Positions 32,188 to 43,960 of a stretch of 64,000 bases of DNA are shown piece by piece. The notes beneath the pieces are model-generated. The model worked only from the letters and a program-made list of their open reading frames with translations. It searched no databases and was not told where the DNA came from. Each line of letters opens with the position of its first letter. Within the stretch, counting starts at the first letter, position 1. Position numbers and translations under genes: made by a program. The DNA is taken from NCBI RefSeq assembly GCF_030848805.1, contig NC_092366.1, positions 17,860,620 to 17,924,619 of the forward strand, in the 5' to 3' direction. The stretch comes from Temnothorax longispinosus (lineage: Eukaryota > Arthropoda > Insecta > Hymenoptera > Formicidae).

Positions 32188-34298
32188 CTCGCGCTTCTCT
32201 CTTCTCCGAAATAACCTTCCCAAAGCCGAGTCTCTTCAAAGCGCTCCGCGCGCATCATGTTGGCGTAATCGCTAATTCATCGAGGGCTCGTGATCGGCGT
32301 CGCTATCATCTTCGCGTAATACCGCTAACGAAGTAATCGGGTATGTGGCAGAAGCTATAACGTGATATACGTCGCGACGCGACGTGTTGCCGTTATGATG
32401 CCGTTTACCTTCATTTCCCATCGTTTATTAATGATGCGATACATTCAGATGCTACGTAAATTTATATGCTAAATAAATATGATAGATAAATAATTATTCA
32501 TTAGCATGTATTTTTACACGTTACCAAATATTTTCAATGTTAGCTTTATCGATTTTTCTTTTCTCTAATATTTAGTTCTCAGGTTACATTATCTGTAAGG
32601 CAGGTTACATTATATGTAATTTACATTATTTAATTAGAAATAAAAAATATAAAACACAAGTCGAATTATCTGCAAAATAATTAATTATAAAATATCTTAC
32701 AATATATTTGGCATTTCTTCAGATAAAAATATAAATGCTTTTTTATGATAATTTAAAAACTAATTCTCTTACTTAGTCGTCGTGCTCATTAAAATAAAAG
32801 ATAGAGTACGGAATATTCTTTTTCTTGTTCCGGAGGTAATAATCGCAAGCATTTTGAACACGTGTCCGATTTTGAGAGCGTTTCCTCTCGACGACCTCCG
32901 GTAGACCGCCATTCTTCTGCTTCCGATTTCTCGTTACGTTTTATTTTTCCTCCGTCAGTCTTTTACACGGATCCTTATTCCCGCTGCTTTCTCACAGCCC
33001 GGACGGAAAACACACCCTGGCCGACGCCGTTCAATTTCCCTTTTCTTCTCTCTCGAACAACGCGCGAGTCAAGCCGCCATCTCGTTAGTAACGCGATCTT
33101 TTTTACGCGCGAGACAAGTAATTTTCCCGTCTTGTTCTTTTTTTCGTCCATCGCGCCGAAATTGCCGAGACTCTCGCGTTACCGCAATTAATTTTCCGCC
33201 GGGTAGAAGCGCGACTATCAATCGGGCGACGACGGGCGAGAACGTCCTTTTCCATGGCGCGAACGTCGCCCATCCTTCAAGCGAAACTGAATCTTTATTA
33301 CAATGAAATACTATCCTCGCCCGGTAAGACGGGAAAACTTGTTTCGCTGGAACTCGCAAGAAAGATCTATATACGCGATGTGCCGCCAATGTCTTCAGTT
33401 TCGTCTCGGATCTAGTGGATGCTTCGCTGGCGGAGCGTAGGATTCTGTTGTTAAAACAGGATAAGCTTGACGAAACGATAACTTCGTCGACAAGCGCGAA
33501 TACGGACGCGCCGTAAAATGAATGTAAACCTGACACGCAACGATAAAATTGCAAAATCGCGCATATTCGGATCCCGACAAATCCCGAAGTATATGTAACC
33601 CATAAAAAATCTATAAACGTTACGAAAATTAAAAAATCAAGAACATAAAAAAATTTACATGCATTTCAGTGAAAGAAAATCATGAGAAATTTATGAGAAA
33701 ATCTTTATAATATTTCTACATTTTTCTTAACTTCTGTCGTAACTTTCCTCTGCTTATTTTAGTTACTACTATAATTACAATAAAAAAAATGGAAATTTTA
33801 AAATTTTGAATTTGACAGAAATACGTGAATATTGTACCAGACTCATCAGAATATCGCATCGAGCTAGAATAATCATCGGAGTTCCGTTTGCACGCTAAAC
33901 GCGGGAAAGTTGCTTTATAAATCGTCGTTCGTGCAATCTGCTACTCTGTTGTCGTTTTACGAGGTAACTTCCAGCGAGAGGATCCTTCAGGAATTCCAGT
34001 CATGTCTCGTCGATGGAATGCCGCATCGTGAAGGCAAGTCGGGAGGGGAAAGCGGGCGGATAAAGGCGATCAACTACGAAGACGACCCCTTACCGCACCT
34101 TATATGTACGTGTAATAACGATTAACATCAACGGTGCACCTGTCGCTTCTGTATATTGTCGCAGCTTACTCTCATTGACGGCGCCGTTAGCTTCCGACAT
34201 TATCTCCGTATGCAGCCAGGTATTTTCAACCGACCTACTTCCGCATAAATATTCAGCTTCTCGGATCTGTCAAGTGTAGGCAAAGTTGATTAATTTCT

Positions 34299-34344
34299 AC
34301 ACACACACACACACTCTCTCTCTCTCCCTCTGTCTCTCCCTCTC
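34299..34344. repeat. (AC)n(TC)n compound microsatellite
   Basis: This is an AC run that passes directly into an imperfect CT run. It lies 260 bases before the foldback element. Confidence 0.9.
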
Positions 34345-34607
34345 GTGGTTTGTGAATATAAATATTACTTTATTGGGAAACCACCATCGCGGTTGAATGT
34401 GGCAATAGCAGAAGTCCAAGTTGAATCACGTTCGCGTGTTGCGTTTTTTGCGTATTTAACTTACCCCCCTACCGGTAGTGTGGTTGTTGCGGTATTGCTG
34501 GAGTCCAAATTTTAGTTTGCGTGCTACAATTACCGGTCTGCCGACTGCCCTATTCACACATCAAGCTGACTCTTTTGTATCAAACTTATTGATCTTAATA
34601 TATCTAA

Positions 34608-34742
34608 GGCCCAGTTTCACAAGTGTCGGTTAACTTTTAATCTCACTCTTCGTCTCCTTCTAACGTCCCCCTTAGAAAGAGACGAAGAATGAGTTAATCT
34701 ATTGTAATATTAAAAGTTAACCGACACTTGTGAAACTGGGCC
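34608..34742. mobile_element. MITE, PIF/Harbinger-like foldback element
   Basis: A 135-base element has perfect 34-base terminal inverted repeats (34608-34641 and 34709-34742) beginning GGCCCAGTTTCACAAG. It is flanked on both sides by TAA (34605-34607 and 34743-34745). Inside the perfect arms the pairing resumes around CTTCGTCTC...GAGACGAAG, so nearly the whole element can fold on itself. There is no open frame. A 3-base TWA duplication with G-rich termini is what PIF/Harbinger (Tourist-type) MITEs show. The assignment to that superfamily is inference; the foldback structure and duplication are seen directly. Confidence 0.8.
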
Positions 34743-37700
34743 TAAGTGGCAAATGGCAAATGCTATGTGGCTAATTTTATATTCAAATTTTAATGAAATT
34801 TGAATTTAATTATTGAAATTCTATCGAAATTCCCTATAACTCGTTAATATTTTTATCTAAATCAATTGTATTAAATTATGTGATTAGTGAAAAATTTACT
34901 CTCATTGACGAGTTTAAGTGCCCTTAGAAATATCTCTTAACATGATCGTGAAAGTGATTGATAGATCATTTCCGATATGATGCGCATTTTACGCGATGAA
35001 AATACCCTCTACTCTGATTTGTTTGAAGTAACCAGTCTGGTGTAACTTCCTCTCGCATGGAAGAATATCGAGTTTACAACTGATATTACCTATCTCAAGT
35101 ATACGGCTTGTGCTTGGGAAAGACGGTGGTGTTGCCTGATAGTTGGCTACACAGATCAATGGCGTGTAGAAAGCATATAACGCACCGTGTTTAAACATTT
35201 CACAAACGTGTTCACACTGCGACAGTTATTGATACAGTTAGCGTTTGAGTCTAAATCGATATTCTTCAAAGTAACGATATGTTTGCACTCGAATTACTGT
35301 TCGAATTACAGGAAAGAAAGAACAATGGCCAAGTGAAATGAATAAATATTTTGTTATATCGTTATACTTTCATTTATCTAATAAGATTATTTAAACTTAT
35401 TTTACAGAGATATCTAGTTTTGTTACTTTGAAGAGAATTAATTTTACTATTTTACAAAAGAAACATAAAAATATCTTCTGTGTAATAAAAGTAATACAAT
35501 TATTTTACAAATTATACTCCTGCCAATGAGAATTAATCGTGACACAATTCATTGACCAACTCTATTCTTTAAAAAAATATCCTATGCTTTTTTATTGTAA
35601 ATTGAGGTATTTTTACGCGGAGCGAGCGTGCATAAATTACACTGATATAACTCACGGTTCAATGTTTAGATAATTTATTCGCGCAAATGTTTCCGCATAT
35701 ATGAAACCAAATAAAACGAATTAAATGCGAATTAAATTCAAAGTCATGCATTAGTTTATTAAAATCCATATACATTACTCTCATTTATTCTGACGGAAAT
35801 AATATCTAATTTAACGATATAATGCAAATTATCGAAGATGAGCTAACATTTCGAGCTAAAATCGTCACACACGTTGGCGTGTATACGCGCGGGCACCTGT
35901 TCAAATATTATTACAATTATTTACAATAGCGGCGGAGATCACAGCTCCGTAGCGAGCGTTCATTTACTTGAGCAGACGCTCTGATTACCATACCCTTGAT
36001 GAACGGCGCCGGTTTCTGTCGTCGTAAGTTTGTAAACAGCCGGTTCGTGGAATACCGACGCACCATCAAAGTGATTAGGTGTTTGTCATTCGTGCGGGCG
36101 ATAGTTCGATTGAATTCCTAACTCCAAAAAGTGGTTTTAATTATCGACTGCGCGCCCGTCGGGTGCGGAGGGATAGTGGAGAAGCAATTAGCTTTTTGCG
36201 CGCTCGAGGTTGGCCCCCTTCCCACATCCACCGTCGCACAAAGGAGAGAAATTCTTGCGAGAATTAAATGTCAATCAGCCATGACGTTCATTAAGCGGCG
36301 CCGTTTGTTCTAGTTGTTCTATTTTTCGTCGCCGTGGCCGTGCGCGAAAGAGAGAGGACTCATATCGTTGTCTATATATTTTAATCTCGAATCGCCGCTA
36401 CGTTCCAATAATTTCTTGGCAATATTCCTGAGCAACATACGTGGTCAGCTTTCATTTATATTTTATCAGTAATTTAGCAAATAAATCGATGATAGCTGAA
36501 TAAAAACGCGACGTTCGTCAGACAGTTCGTTCGTCGATTGAACGTTTGATTTTTTTTTCTGAGCGATTCCCGCGGTTTACGGTTTGCGCGAATATTCTGT
36601 ACGGCTACGTAATGCAACGATACTTTCTAGAATTTCTTACAACGGGACGAACACTTACGCTGTACGGCGCAATATAGACACGTTGTAGCTTTGATAAATG
36701 GTAACGCGAGAACAGCCATTTCGCGCTGCGGCGCTTCTTTGCGAGCTGCCTTTTCACGGTGAGGTAGGCTGCCGTTTTCCTTTGCATAAAACATAATTAC
36801 TTAGAGCGAGAGAGAGTAATGCCGAGTGCTCTCGGTACACAAAAGGCGACGAATACACGCTTCAAGGTTTCTCAGGTAGTGAGCGCGACCCGAAGTGTCT
36901 CTTAGTGAGAACATAACAGCGCGTTCAAGATCAGATGTGCATCTATTTCCGTGGAAACGAGTTTGTTCTGTTTCTGTAAATTTCGTACAACACCTGCGTC
37001 CTGGGTAACGTGTCCTAATTTACGATTCGCCGCATATCAGAGTGCTTTTAAGCGAAATGTTGCATCTCTTGTACAAATTAGAAAGACTGCAATTTAACTT
37101 CAAACAACTCGTCGTTCTCAGTTTTATTTGAGGCCCGTAAAAGACTAATCGCGGCTTCCAACGGGCTTTTAAAAAATTCCTCACGGATATCACGACCCGA
37201 ACGGTATCCTCGGTGACGGGGAAACACTTCCCCGTCATTTCAACGTCGTCGTCATCGATCCGACCTTTCTCTCCGCAGTCGAAAGTGTAGAAATGGCCGC
37301 GCGTGCCCATTCGTATTCACGGTTACGTCCCCGACGGCAATTCTCATAAGTTTTTCCTCCAACTTTGCCGTATTCAATTTGCGTGCCACGTTGCGGTAGT
37401 CCTTCTCATTTTTCTCTATACCTTCGCGAGAAACCGTTCGACGGCAACTCAGGTAGTCAGATATCGCGTATTCACTTTCGGCGAGCGCCCGTTCCGTTTA
37501 GGGGGTAGCATAAGGGAGGGAACCAAGGAGAATATATCGCTCATACCGCGCTCGCATACAAGCCATCATTCTCTCGAACTTAATTGTATCGTTATGTTAA
37601 ATTACGAATCCCGAGAGAAAGCATCGTCGAGAAAAGAGACGTTCTCTCTGCATGGAGAGAACTTCAGACATCCGTTTGCGAAAATTTGCTACCACCGGCG

Positions 37701-37959
37701 CGAATCTGACATCCGCCACGCTCGTGTGATACATCGACCTTCGCTTTCGTCTGCGCTTGCGTGTACATGCCCGCATATACGCGGAGAATTACGTATCGTC
37801 AGGTATACATTACGTACACATACACACAATACCTTGCCATCCGGAGCTTTTGTGCAAGAACCTAAGTCTGCCTCCCCCGCCGTTTGCGGGAAGAAGCGTC
37901 GCTCGTAATGGATGTAAAACGTATGCGGCTTGGTCCATTCTTTATCTTATACGCTCCCG

Positions 37960-38003
37960 TACACATACGCGCGCACACAACACACACGCACATACATATA
38001 CAT
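37960..38003. repeat. CA-rich low-complexity run
   Basis: Imperfect CACA and ACATA repeats with CGCG patches underlie the histidine/threonine-rich strings in the overlapping plus-strand open frames. Confidence 0.75.
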
Positions 38004-38156
38004 GCGACTGGGGATGCCTCGAAGTAAGCGTGCATTCGTGGCAATATACTTCGCTCGTGGAAATGGAAATGGAATCGCTTCTGCTGCGCGGCCCCAGACT
38101 CGTATCGTGTTTCGACACTGTAAATGGGCCGGTCGGCAAATTTATATGGCCGTCAT

Positions 38157-38188
38157 GTATATATGTATATACATATATATACATATAC
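38157..38188. repeat. TATATG/CATATA self-complementary run
   Basis: Alternating TATATG and CATATA units can pair with each other to form a short AT hairpin. Confidence 0.7.
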
Positions 38189-39635
38189 AGTACCGTAAAG
38201 GAAGTTCAAGCATTGATAGTGTTGTCACACCGTGTTCAAACCGCAGCTTTGTTTTTATGAAACTTTCCAGCGATAATTTGCGCGCGTAACACGTGTTTTT
38301 AAATCGAGAAATTTTAGATTAATATCCCTTGTTGCTATCGTAGCACGTAGAGAAAGAAGGCATTAGAAACAGACTCTGGAATACAATACGATAAAGTATA
38401 ATAATTGCATCTTTATAAAAACTTTTACCTCGTTTTGTTAAGATTTTATTATATCAGATTAGATATATATTCACCGAGGGACAACTTAAATTCAATCGAA
38501 AATTCCTATCGATAGTCAACATAAAAGGCTTTCATTGTAGCGAAAGTATTTTATGTGAAACGAAATCATGATATATACAACAAAGAGCAGAGCGTATCGA
38601 AACGTAAGAATATACGATTCAATAGTTCAATTTTGACATTTATATTTTATTACGATTTATTGTTCTATACATTATTTTTATTCGGATAATTATATCTTCA
38701 CGTATAGATAATTTTACAATTTATTGTTCATATATAAAAGACACCTCGATAATTTTTAATATAAATAATGTACGCTGTCACGTGCGACAAATGCATCATT
38801 AAATTATAATATCGCTTAAAATAATTAGCTCAAATAACATTAATGACTTATAAAAGTTTCGCTGTTACGATCGCTAGCATTATATCGCGGATAATGAAAA
38901 CATAATGGCAATGCGTTACAGAGGCCGATTAAATATGAATATAGTATAAAATAATAGGAACGCGATAAACGGTAATTTAATTTAAAGCTTTTATGCTATC
39001 GTTGATCGCTCATTGTATATTAGCTTCAATAGCTTCGCGGCAGCTTTGTTCGCCAAATATAGACTATAAGTTCATTAGCTATTGTTGTGTACATGTATGC
39101 ACGAATTCATAATGTTTGCTCGTAAATTACTGCTGCAAAAAAGAAGGGGAAAATTTTTTTTTCTTCGAGCGTAGGTACATCTATGCCAGCTGTCAGCCTA
39201 GATTTGTCATACCTCATCTCAAGTTCCTTGAATAAGCTCAAACTGCATGGTGCGGACACTTTGAACTGAATCATTTTTATAATATAATAATTTCTATTAT
39301 TTGTAATCTTCCTGAAAAAGTAGAGAAACATGGTCTTTATCGTAATTCGTCTTACGTTAGATCCACACAATACGTAAATTTTAATTAAGAAACTAGAATA
39401 TAATTCGACATCGAGGTTTCCGTTATATTCGTTTGTTGTGATATTTACAATGATCGGGAAAGGTCAAATTTTAATTCTTTACCAAGAACTTATATACATA
39501 TTTGAATTAAATATTTATTATTTTCTCAACATTACCAATGCGCTTGAATCAAAAGTTATTAAAACGTAGTTTTATATATAATCTGATAATAATACATAAT
39601 ACTTACTTGGTAATATAAATAAGAGCGATGTAGTT

Positions 39636-39651
39636 TCTCTCTCTCTCTCTC
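39636..39651. repeat. (CT)8 microsatellite
   Basis: This is a short perfect CT run, read as GA on the minus strand just before a consensus GTAAGT at 39600-39605. Confidence 0.85.
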
Positions 39652-40689
39652 AACGACCATATGCGCCTGCAAGAATGGGCAACCCGTCATGCTGACCTGT
39701 ATATCGGTGCAACAACTGGTACACCTCATTAAAATATTGATTATCAAGTTTGTTGATGATATTTCTATCATTACCCTTGTCGATGTACATTCTGTGAACA
39801 GTTTCGGTCGCAATCGGAAATAAAAATTCACGGTGAAAAATGCAAAAATTCGAGATACCTAGTTACGTCGTACTATTTCATCTTCATGCTTCGGTATTTT
39901 CCTACGCGAAACGAAATATATACTGCCCGTGCCTAGTAACAACATAAACAGAAACTCTGAAACTTCAGTCCGTGTTACAATCGCAAACAACAGCGGCTAA
40001 CTCTATTATTTGTTGGAAACTCCTTTCATGTTCTTAAATAAATGCGAAAAAACGGAATAGTGATGTATTAAAAATGATTATTCTGAATCGTCCAACAGTT
40101 TCTTAATTCCGAAATGTCTTTTTCATTATTATGCTATTTAACTATTTAACTAATTTAACATAAATTCAAATACTGTATATGAATGTTAATTAATAGTATT
40201 AATACGATATTAATATCCTTGCATTAGAGCAACTGAAATATTTCTACTATTATAGTTTTAAATCGTTTGGCATGATGAAGACGTTTAATTAATAATTTCT
40301 TTTAACGACTGAGAATATTTTAACGGCCACCGTCAGTTCGTTAGACGTTGCGTCGCTATTAACAAGCATGATATTATTTCCGCGATGCCGCGAAGCTTTC
40401 TCCCTTTCTTCCCTCGTCGAGATTCCCCAACAAAATTAATCTCTAGTCTAAAGCTTGAATTCATCTTGTAGATATAACTCCGCGTGTGCGCAATTTTCTC
40501 GGCATAACTCACAATCGTTGCACTTCAAATGTCACATTGTTTCTCGAATTACTTCATTTTCTCGCGAGACAATTACCCGCGGAGGTTCGCGCGACGTGAA
40601 CGTCGACAGCCGAGCCGGCGCGGCGTCTCGTATATATCGTCCCTACAGCCGGTCTGTTTATTACGCAAACATAAATATTAATATTAATT

Positions 40690-40723
40690 CTCTGTACACG
40701 CGCGGGGGCTCGCGCGTACAGAG
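40690..40723. repeat. GC-rich hairpin
   Basis: CTCTGTAC-ACGCGCG and CGCGCGT-ACAGAG pair with a two-base bulge around a GGGGCT loop. I see no other copy in the window. Confidence 0.65.
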
Positions 40724-41678
40724 TAGGTAGCGGTAGTTATTGTTTCTCGCGTTTCACGTGTTCCGCACACAAACCGCTGCGGCCATCGCGTCGCCGCATA
40801 ATCGATTCCGCGCGTATCTGCGCGGTGATGGATGACTTTGGAAGAGGTACTTCGGATAAATAAACATTTTGCATTGAAAATATTACCTTAAAGCCGTTGT
40901 TGCCGTTGATCGATGCGCGGTCTGTTCGGTCGACAGCCATACGGCGTATATACCGGCGAGCGTGATAACTAATATCGGCTCGAACAAAGACGTTAGCTAT
41001 TTTCTCTGTGAATAAAGACGAGCCGGGAGTTGTAAAATGGAAACAGAAACAGAATAGGTCGGTCTTGTAATTTTACGTCACGCACACGTGCCGCTGCCGT
41101 CTTTTTCTTGACGCGTTGATTTTTTTTCTTTTACGACCACTTGGTTTTTCCGGTAATAAAAATTCTCCCGAATTGCATTTCGTGCAAATATTACGCGACG
41201 GTCATGTAAGCGTGCGAGGGGAGGAGGCTCCGAAGCAAGTGTTACCAGCCACGGCGTTGATCGACCGATGGCGAGGTGCCAAGAGGAACCTATCGTGATA
41301 ACACGTCGGAACATAGCGCGCCAGTATGCTCCGGGAAGGGAATAAAATTGGTCGAACGCCCGATAAATGTATCGCTCGGAAGAGACGTGGGGATGAAATT
41401 TAAGCCTTTGCATCGGAGAGACACCCCTTCTCTCTTCTGTTCCTGAGCTCTTCTGTGAACCAAAGGGATCCTATTAATGTTTATTTAAAGGGTTACACGC
41501 TAATGACTTTTCACGTACAGCTGCATATCTGCTATATTTGAACTTTCCCCTCCAGTGAAAGCCGCGCTCGTGACTTAATAAGTGTCTTAATCTCAGCGCC
41601 ATGATCAGTGTTGATTGATGACCGCGTGCAAAATCGCTATTACTATCATTTATTACGGTGGTTAGCAGCAGCGTTCTC

Positions 41679-41702
41679 CACACACACAAACACACACACA
41701 CG
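41679..41702. repeat. (CA)n microsatellite
   Basis: This is a CA run with one interruption, followed by ATAC/ATGC low-complexity sequence. Confidence 0.85.
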
Positions 41703-43817
41703 CATACATATATACACATGCATGCAATACATTTGGACGTATTTCACGGGGGTGGAGAACAATGCGCGGTCGGTTTTTCTCATCACGAACGAAAGGGATG
41801 AACGAGGTCTCGTCTCGGGAGGGATACAGTTGAAAGAGCAGTTCGGGCCGTCACAATTGTAACTTTAATTTCTCGAGGCGACTATCTCGACGCTCGCGAC
41901 GGGACACAGTCGTGGAGGGACTTGGACAGGAGGATGGCTGCAGAAGGGGAAGGGGAACGGGAATGTTATCCACACACATCGGTGGTGCTCGGAAAAGGTT
42001 GGTCTGCGCGTCCTTTCGGCCCGCGCGTGTTTCCTCCACCTGTTTCCACATCCGTATGAAACTTATCCTGTTCGGAAAGTTCCGATCGCGTCCTGTTGTC
42101 GAGTCGTTTTATAACGCCGGAACTTTTGCGCGGTGCGCACCCCGATATCGAGTTCGGTAATTGAACTTTGGAACATTATCACGTGCCACCGCTTTGATGG
42201 CGAGCCCCCCCGACCAGTCGGCGGGAGAGCGTCGTATTAACAAAAACGTCAAGAGAGAAAGCGCGTTTAGTAAATGAAAGCAGTAAAACGAGTGTCCACT
42301 TGCTAAAGATCCGAAGGAGGAGCGCGAAAACGGAGGAAAGGAGTAAAATAAATCTCTTTTTTTAAATATATTCGTCTCTTGCAATTTCTACTTTCATGTT
42401 TTCTTTTTCTAATTGCTTTTTAATGCTCGCTCTCGTACTTTAATTATGTACTTTTGTAATTCTTACCTGAAACTGTCTGCGCTTTCTTTAAGATCCACCT
42501 CCGCCTCGGAGTATCATCTTCGAGGAAGTTTAACGTGCTAAAAATTTAGTGGCTCGACGGTACGAGGTGGAGACGGAGGAAAAGTAAAGAGGATGAAAAG
42601 GTCGCATTCGACTTTCCCGGATGACTTTGTGAGTCCCAGCTGTTCCGCGTAAGTGGCGGATAAGAGGGAAACCTTGTCGGCAAATCTACTTAGCTTAATC
42701 TCGGCTGTAACCTGATAGTTATTCTTTTTAATATGTAATGTTTAAACAACATTACGGTTACATTTTAATGTGCAGGGCATTGAAATATGTCATAAAAATT
42801 GAATTTTAATATATATTCACCGAAAATACTTAAATCACATAATTCACAAACTAATCTATCTTTTTTATTTATTTTTAATTATATCAAATTAATTTCAATC
42901 TTTTTGTATATCTATAGAATATACGAGTCAAATCATACGTCATCGATTCGCGACTTATCTAATTAATTATTGTTACATGCCTATTTAATAATAAAAATCT
43001 CACAGATTCGTCGCGCAGAGATTTAATGAAAACGAGAGCAACTTAAAATTTATTATGGAAAAAAATTAGCAAACACACGCGCGCGAATTGCGTATTACCA
43101 AAGTTTATTCCGAATCACGAAAGCACATACTGAAAATTTATCGACTAGCGACTTTTCGTGGACTAGGTGACTGACCGACCGACCGCCTATGTCGCTCTGC
43201 TTTAGCGCATTCTCTACATCGCCGCTATGAAAATTAATGAACGCCGAGAACTCCGACGAGAGCTTCCGTTTCCGGTCGTCCAGACGTGCGCGAGCGAGAC
43301 GTTGCGGCGGCCGCAGGAAAGGGAAGGAAAATCCAGGGCTCGGTCAGAAAACGTAGTGTTTCGCTCGTAGCTCGTTAGAACAGAAGAAGCGAGAGGCATA
43401 ATTCCCAGTTTAAAACATTCGTTCTCATCGGTCGTAGTTCTGCGCCGAGAGTTTTCGACGGGAGGGTTGACCATTGCCGCCTGTAATGAAATGCAATTCA
43501 GTATATTTTTATAACCATTGAAGCGTATTTCCGATTTGGATCATTGCTATTATGTAACGAGAACGTACGAAGTGTCTCTCAAGTTTCAATGCAATTATCT
43601 GTGCAGCGAAAAAATAAATAAACCTAAGGCGACGCGTATAATCTAAAGATACAGTTGATACGGTTTTTATTCTTTAGGTTTTCAGAGGGCGATGTCTTTT
43701 CCTTCGTTTTGCAATGTTTTCTTGAACGGGTATCTTTAAATTGCTCGATATAAGTTCAACGTATATGTATCTCGTTTTCTCGGATTATCCCCGAGATTGG
43801 TCGCTGATAGACCGTCA

Positions 43818-43960
43818 GATATCAGGATGATATCAAGACAATGTCGGTTGCCGCTATCAGGGCCAAGTGGCCGATATACGTATTGTCTACATTTCTTGCC
43901 AATAATGCACTGATATAGGTTGCCGATACCATGCCGATATTCGTTGCCAATGCGGGGGAC
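43818..43960. repeat. Internally repetitive AT/GC segment with TGCCGATA units
   Basis: GATATCA occurs twice (43818 and 43829) and TGCCGATA twice (43921 and 43932), with related GGCCGATA and TTGCC words between. The pattern suggests a degenerate repeat or an old transposon fragment. I cannot define ends or terminal repeats. Confidence 0.4.

Larger units (their letters stand above)
24927..34607. other. Upstream flank of WDR63, no supported gene
   Basis: The first 450 bases are CpG-rich and likely include the WDR63 promoter. After that come long AT-rich stretches (25580-26530, 26700-28300, 28900-30250, 31000-31450, 32400-32850) separated by CpG-rich patches at 28430-28720, 30290-30960, 31500-32400 and 32860-33560. 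Apart from the repeats and the weak exon candidate at 30573, I see nothing that stands as a gene. Confidence 0.6.

Noticed and set aside
37303..37908. Longest open frame in the window (201 codons, plus strand)
   Set aside because: It is CpG-rich sequence with other open frames overlapping on both strands, low-complexity histidine/threonine strings from CA repeats, no domain and no splice context.
39606..39831. Minus-strand frame with clustered cysteines ending at CAA|GTAAGT
   Set aside because: The cysteine spacing matches no motif I know, and the end runs through a GA microsatellite.
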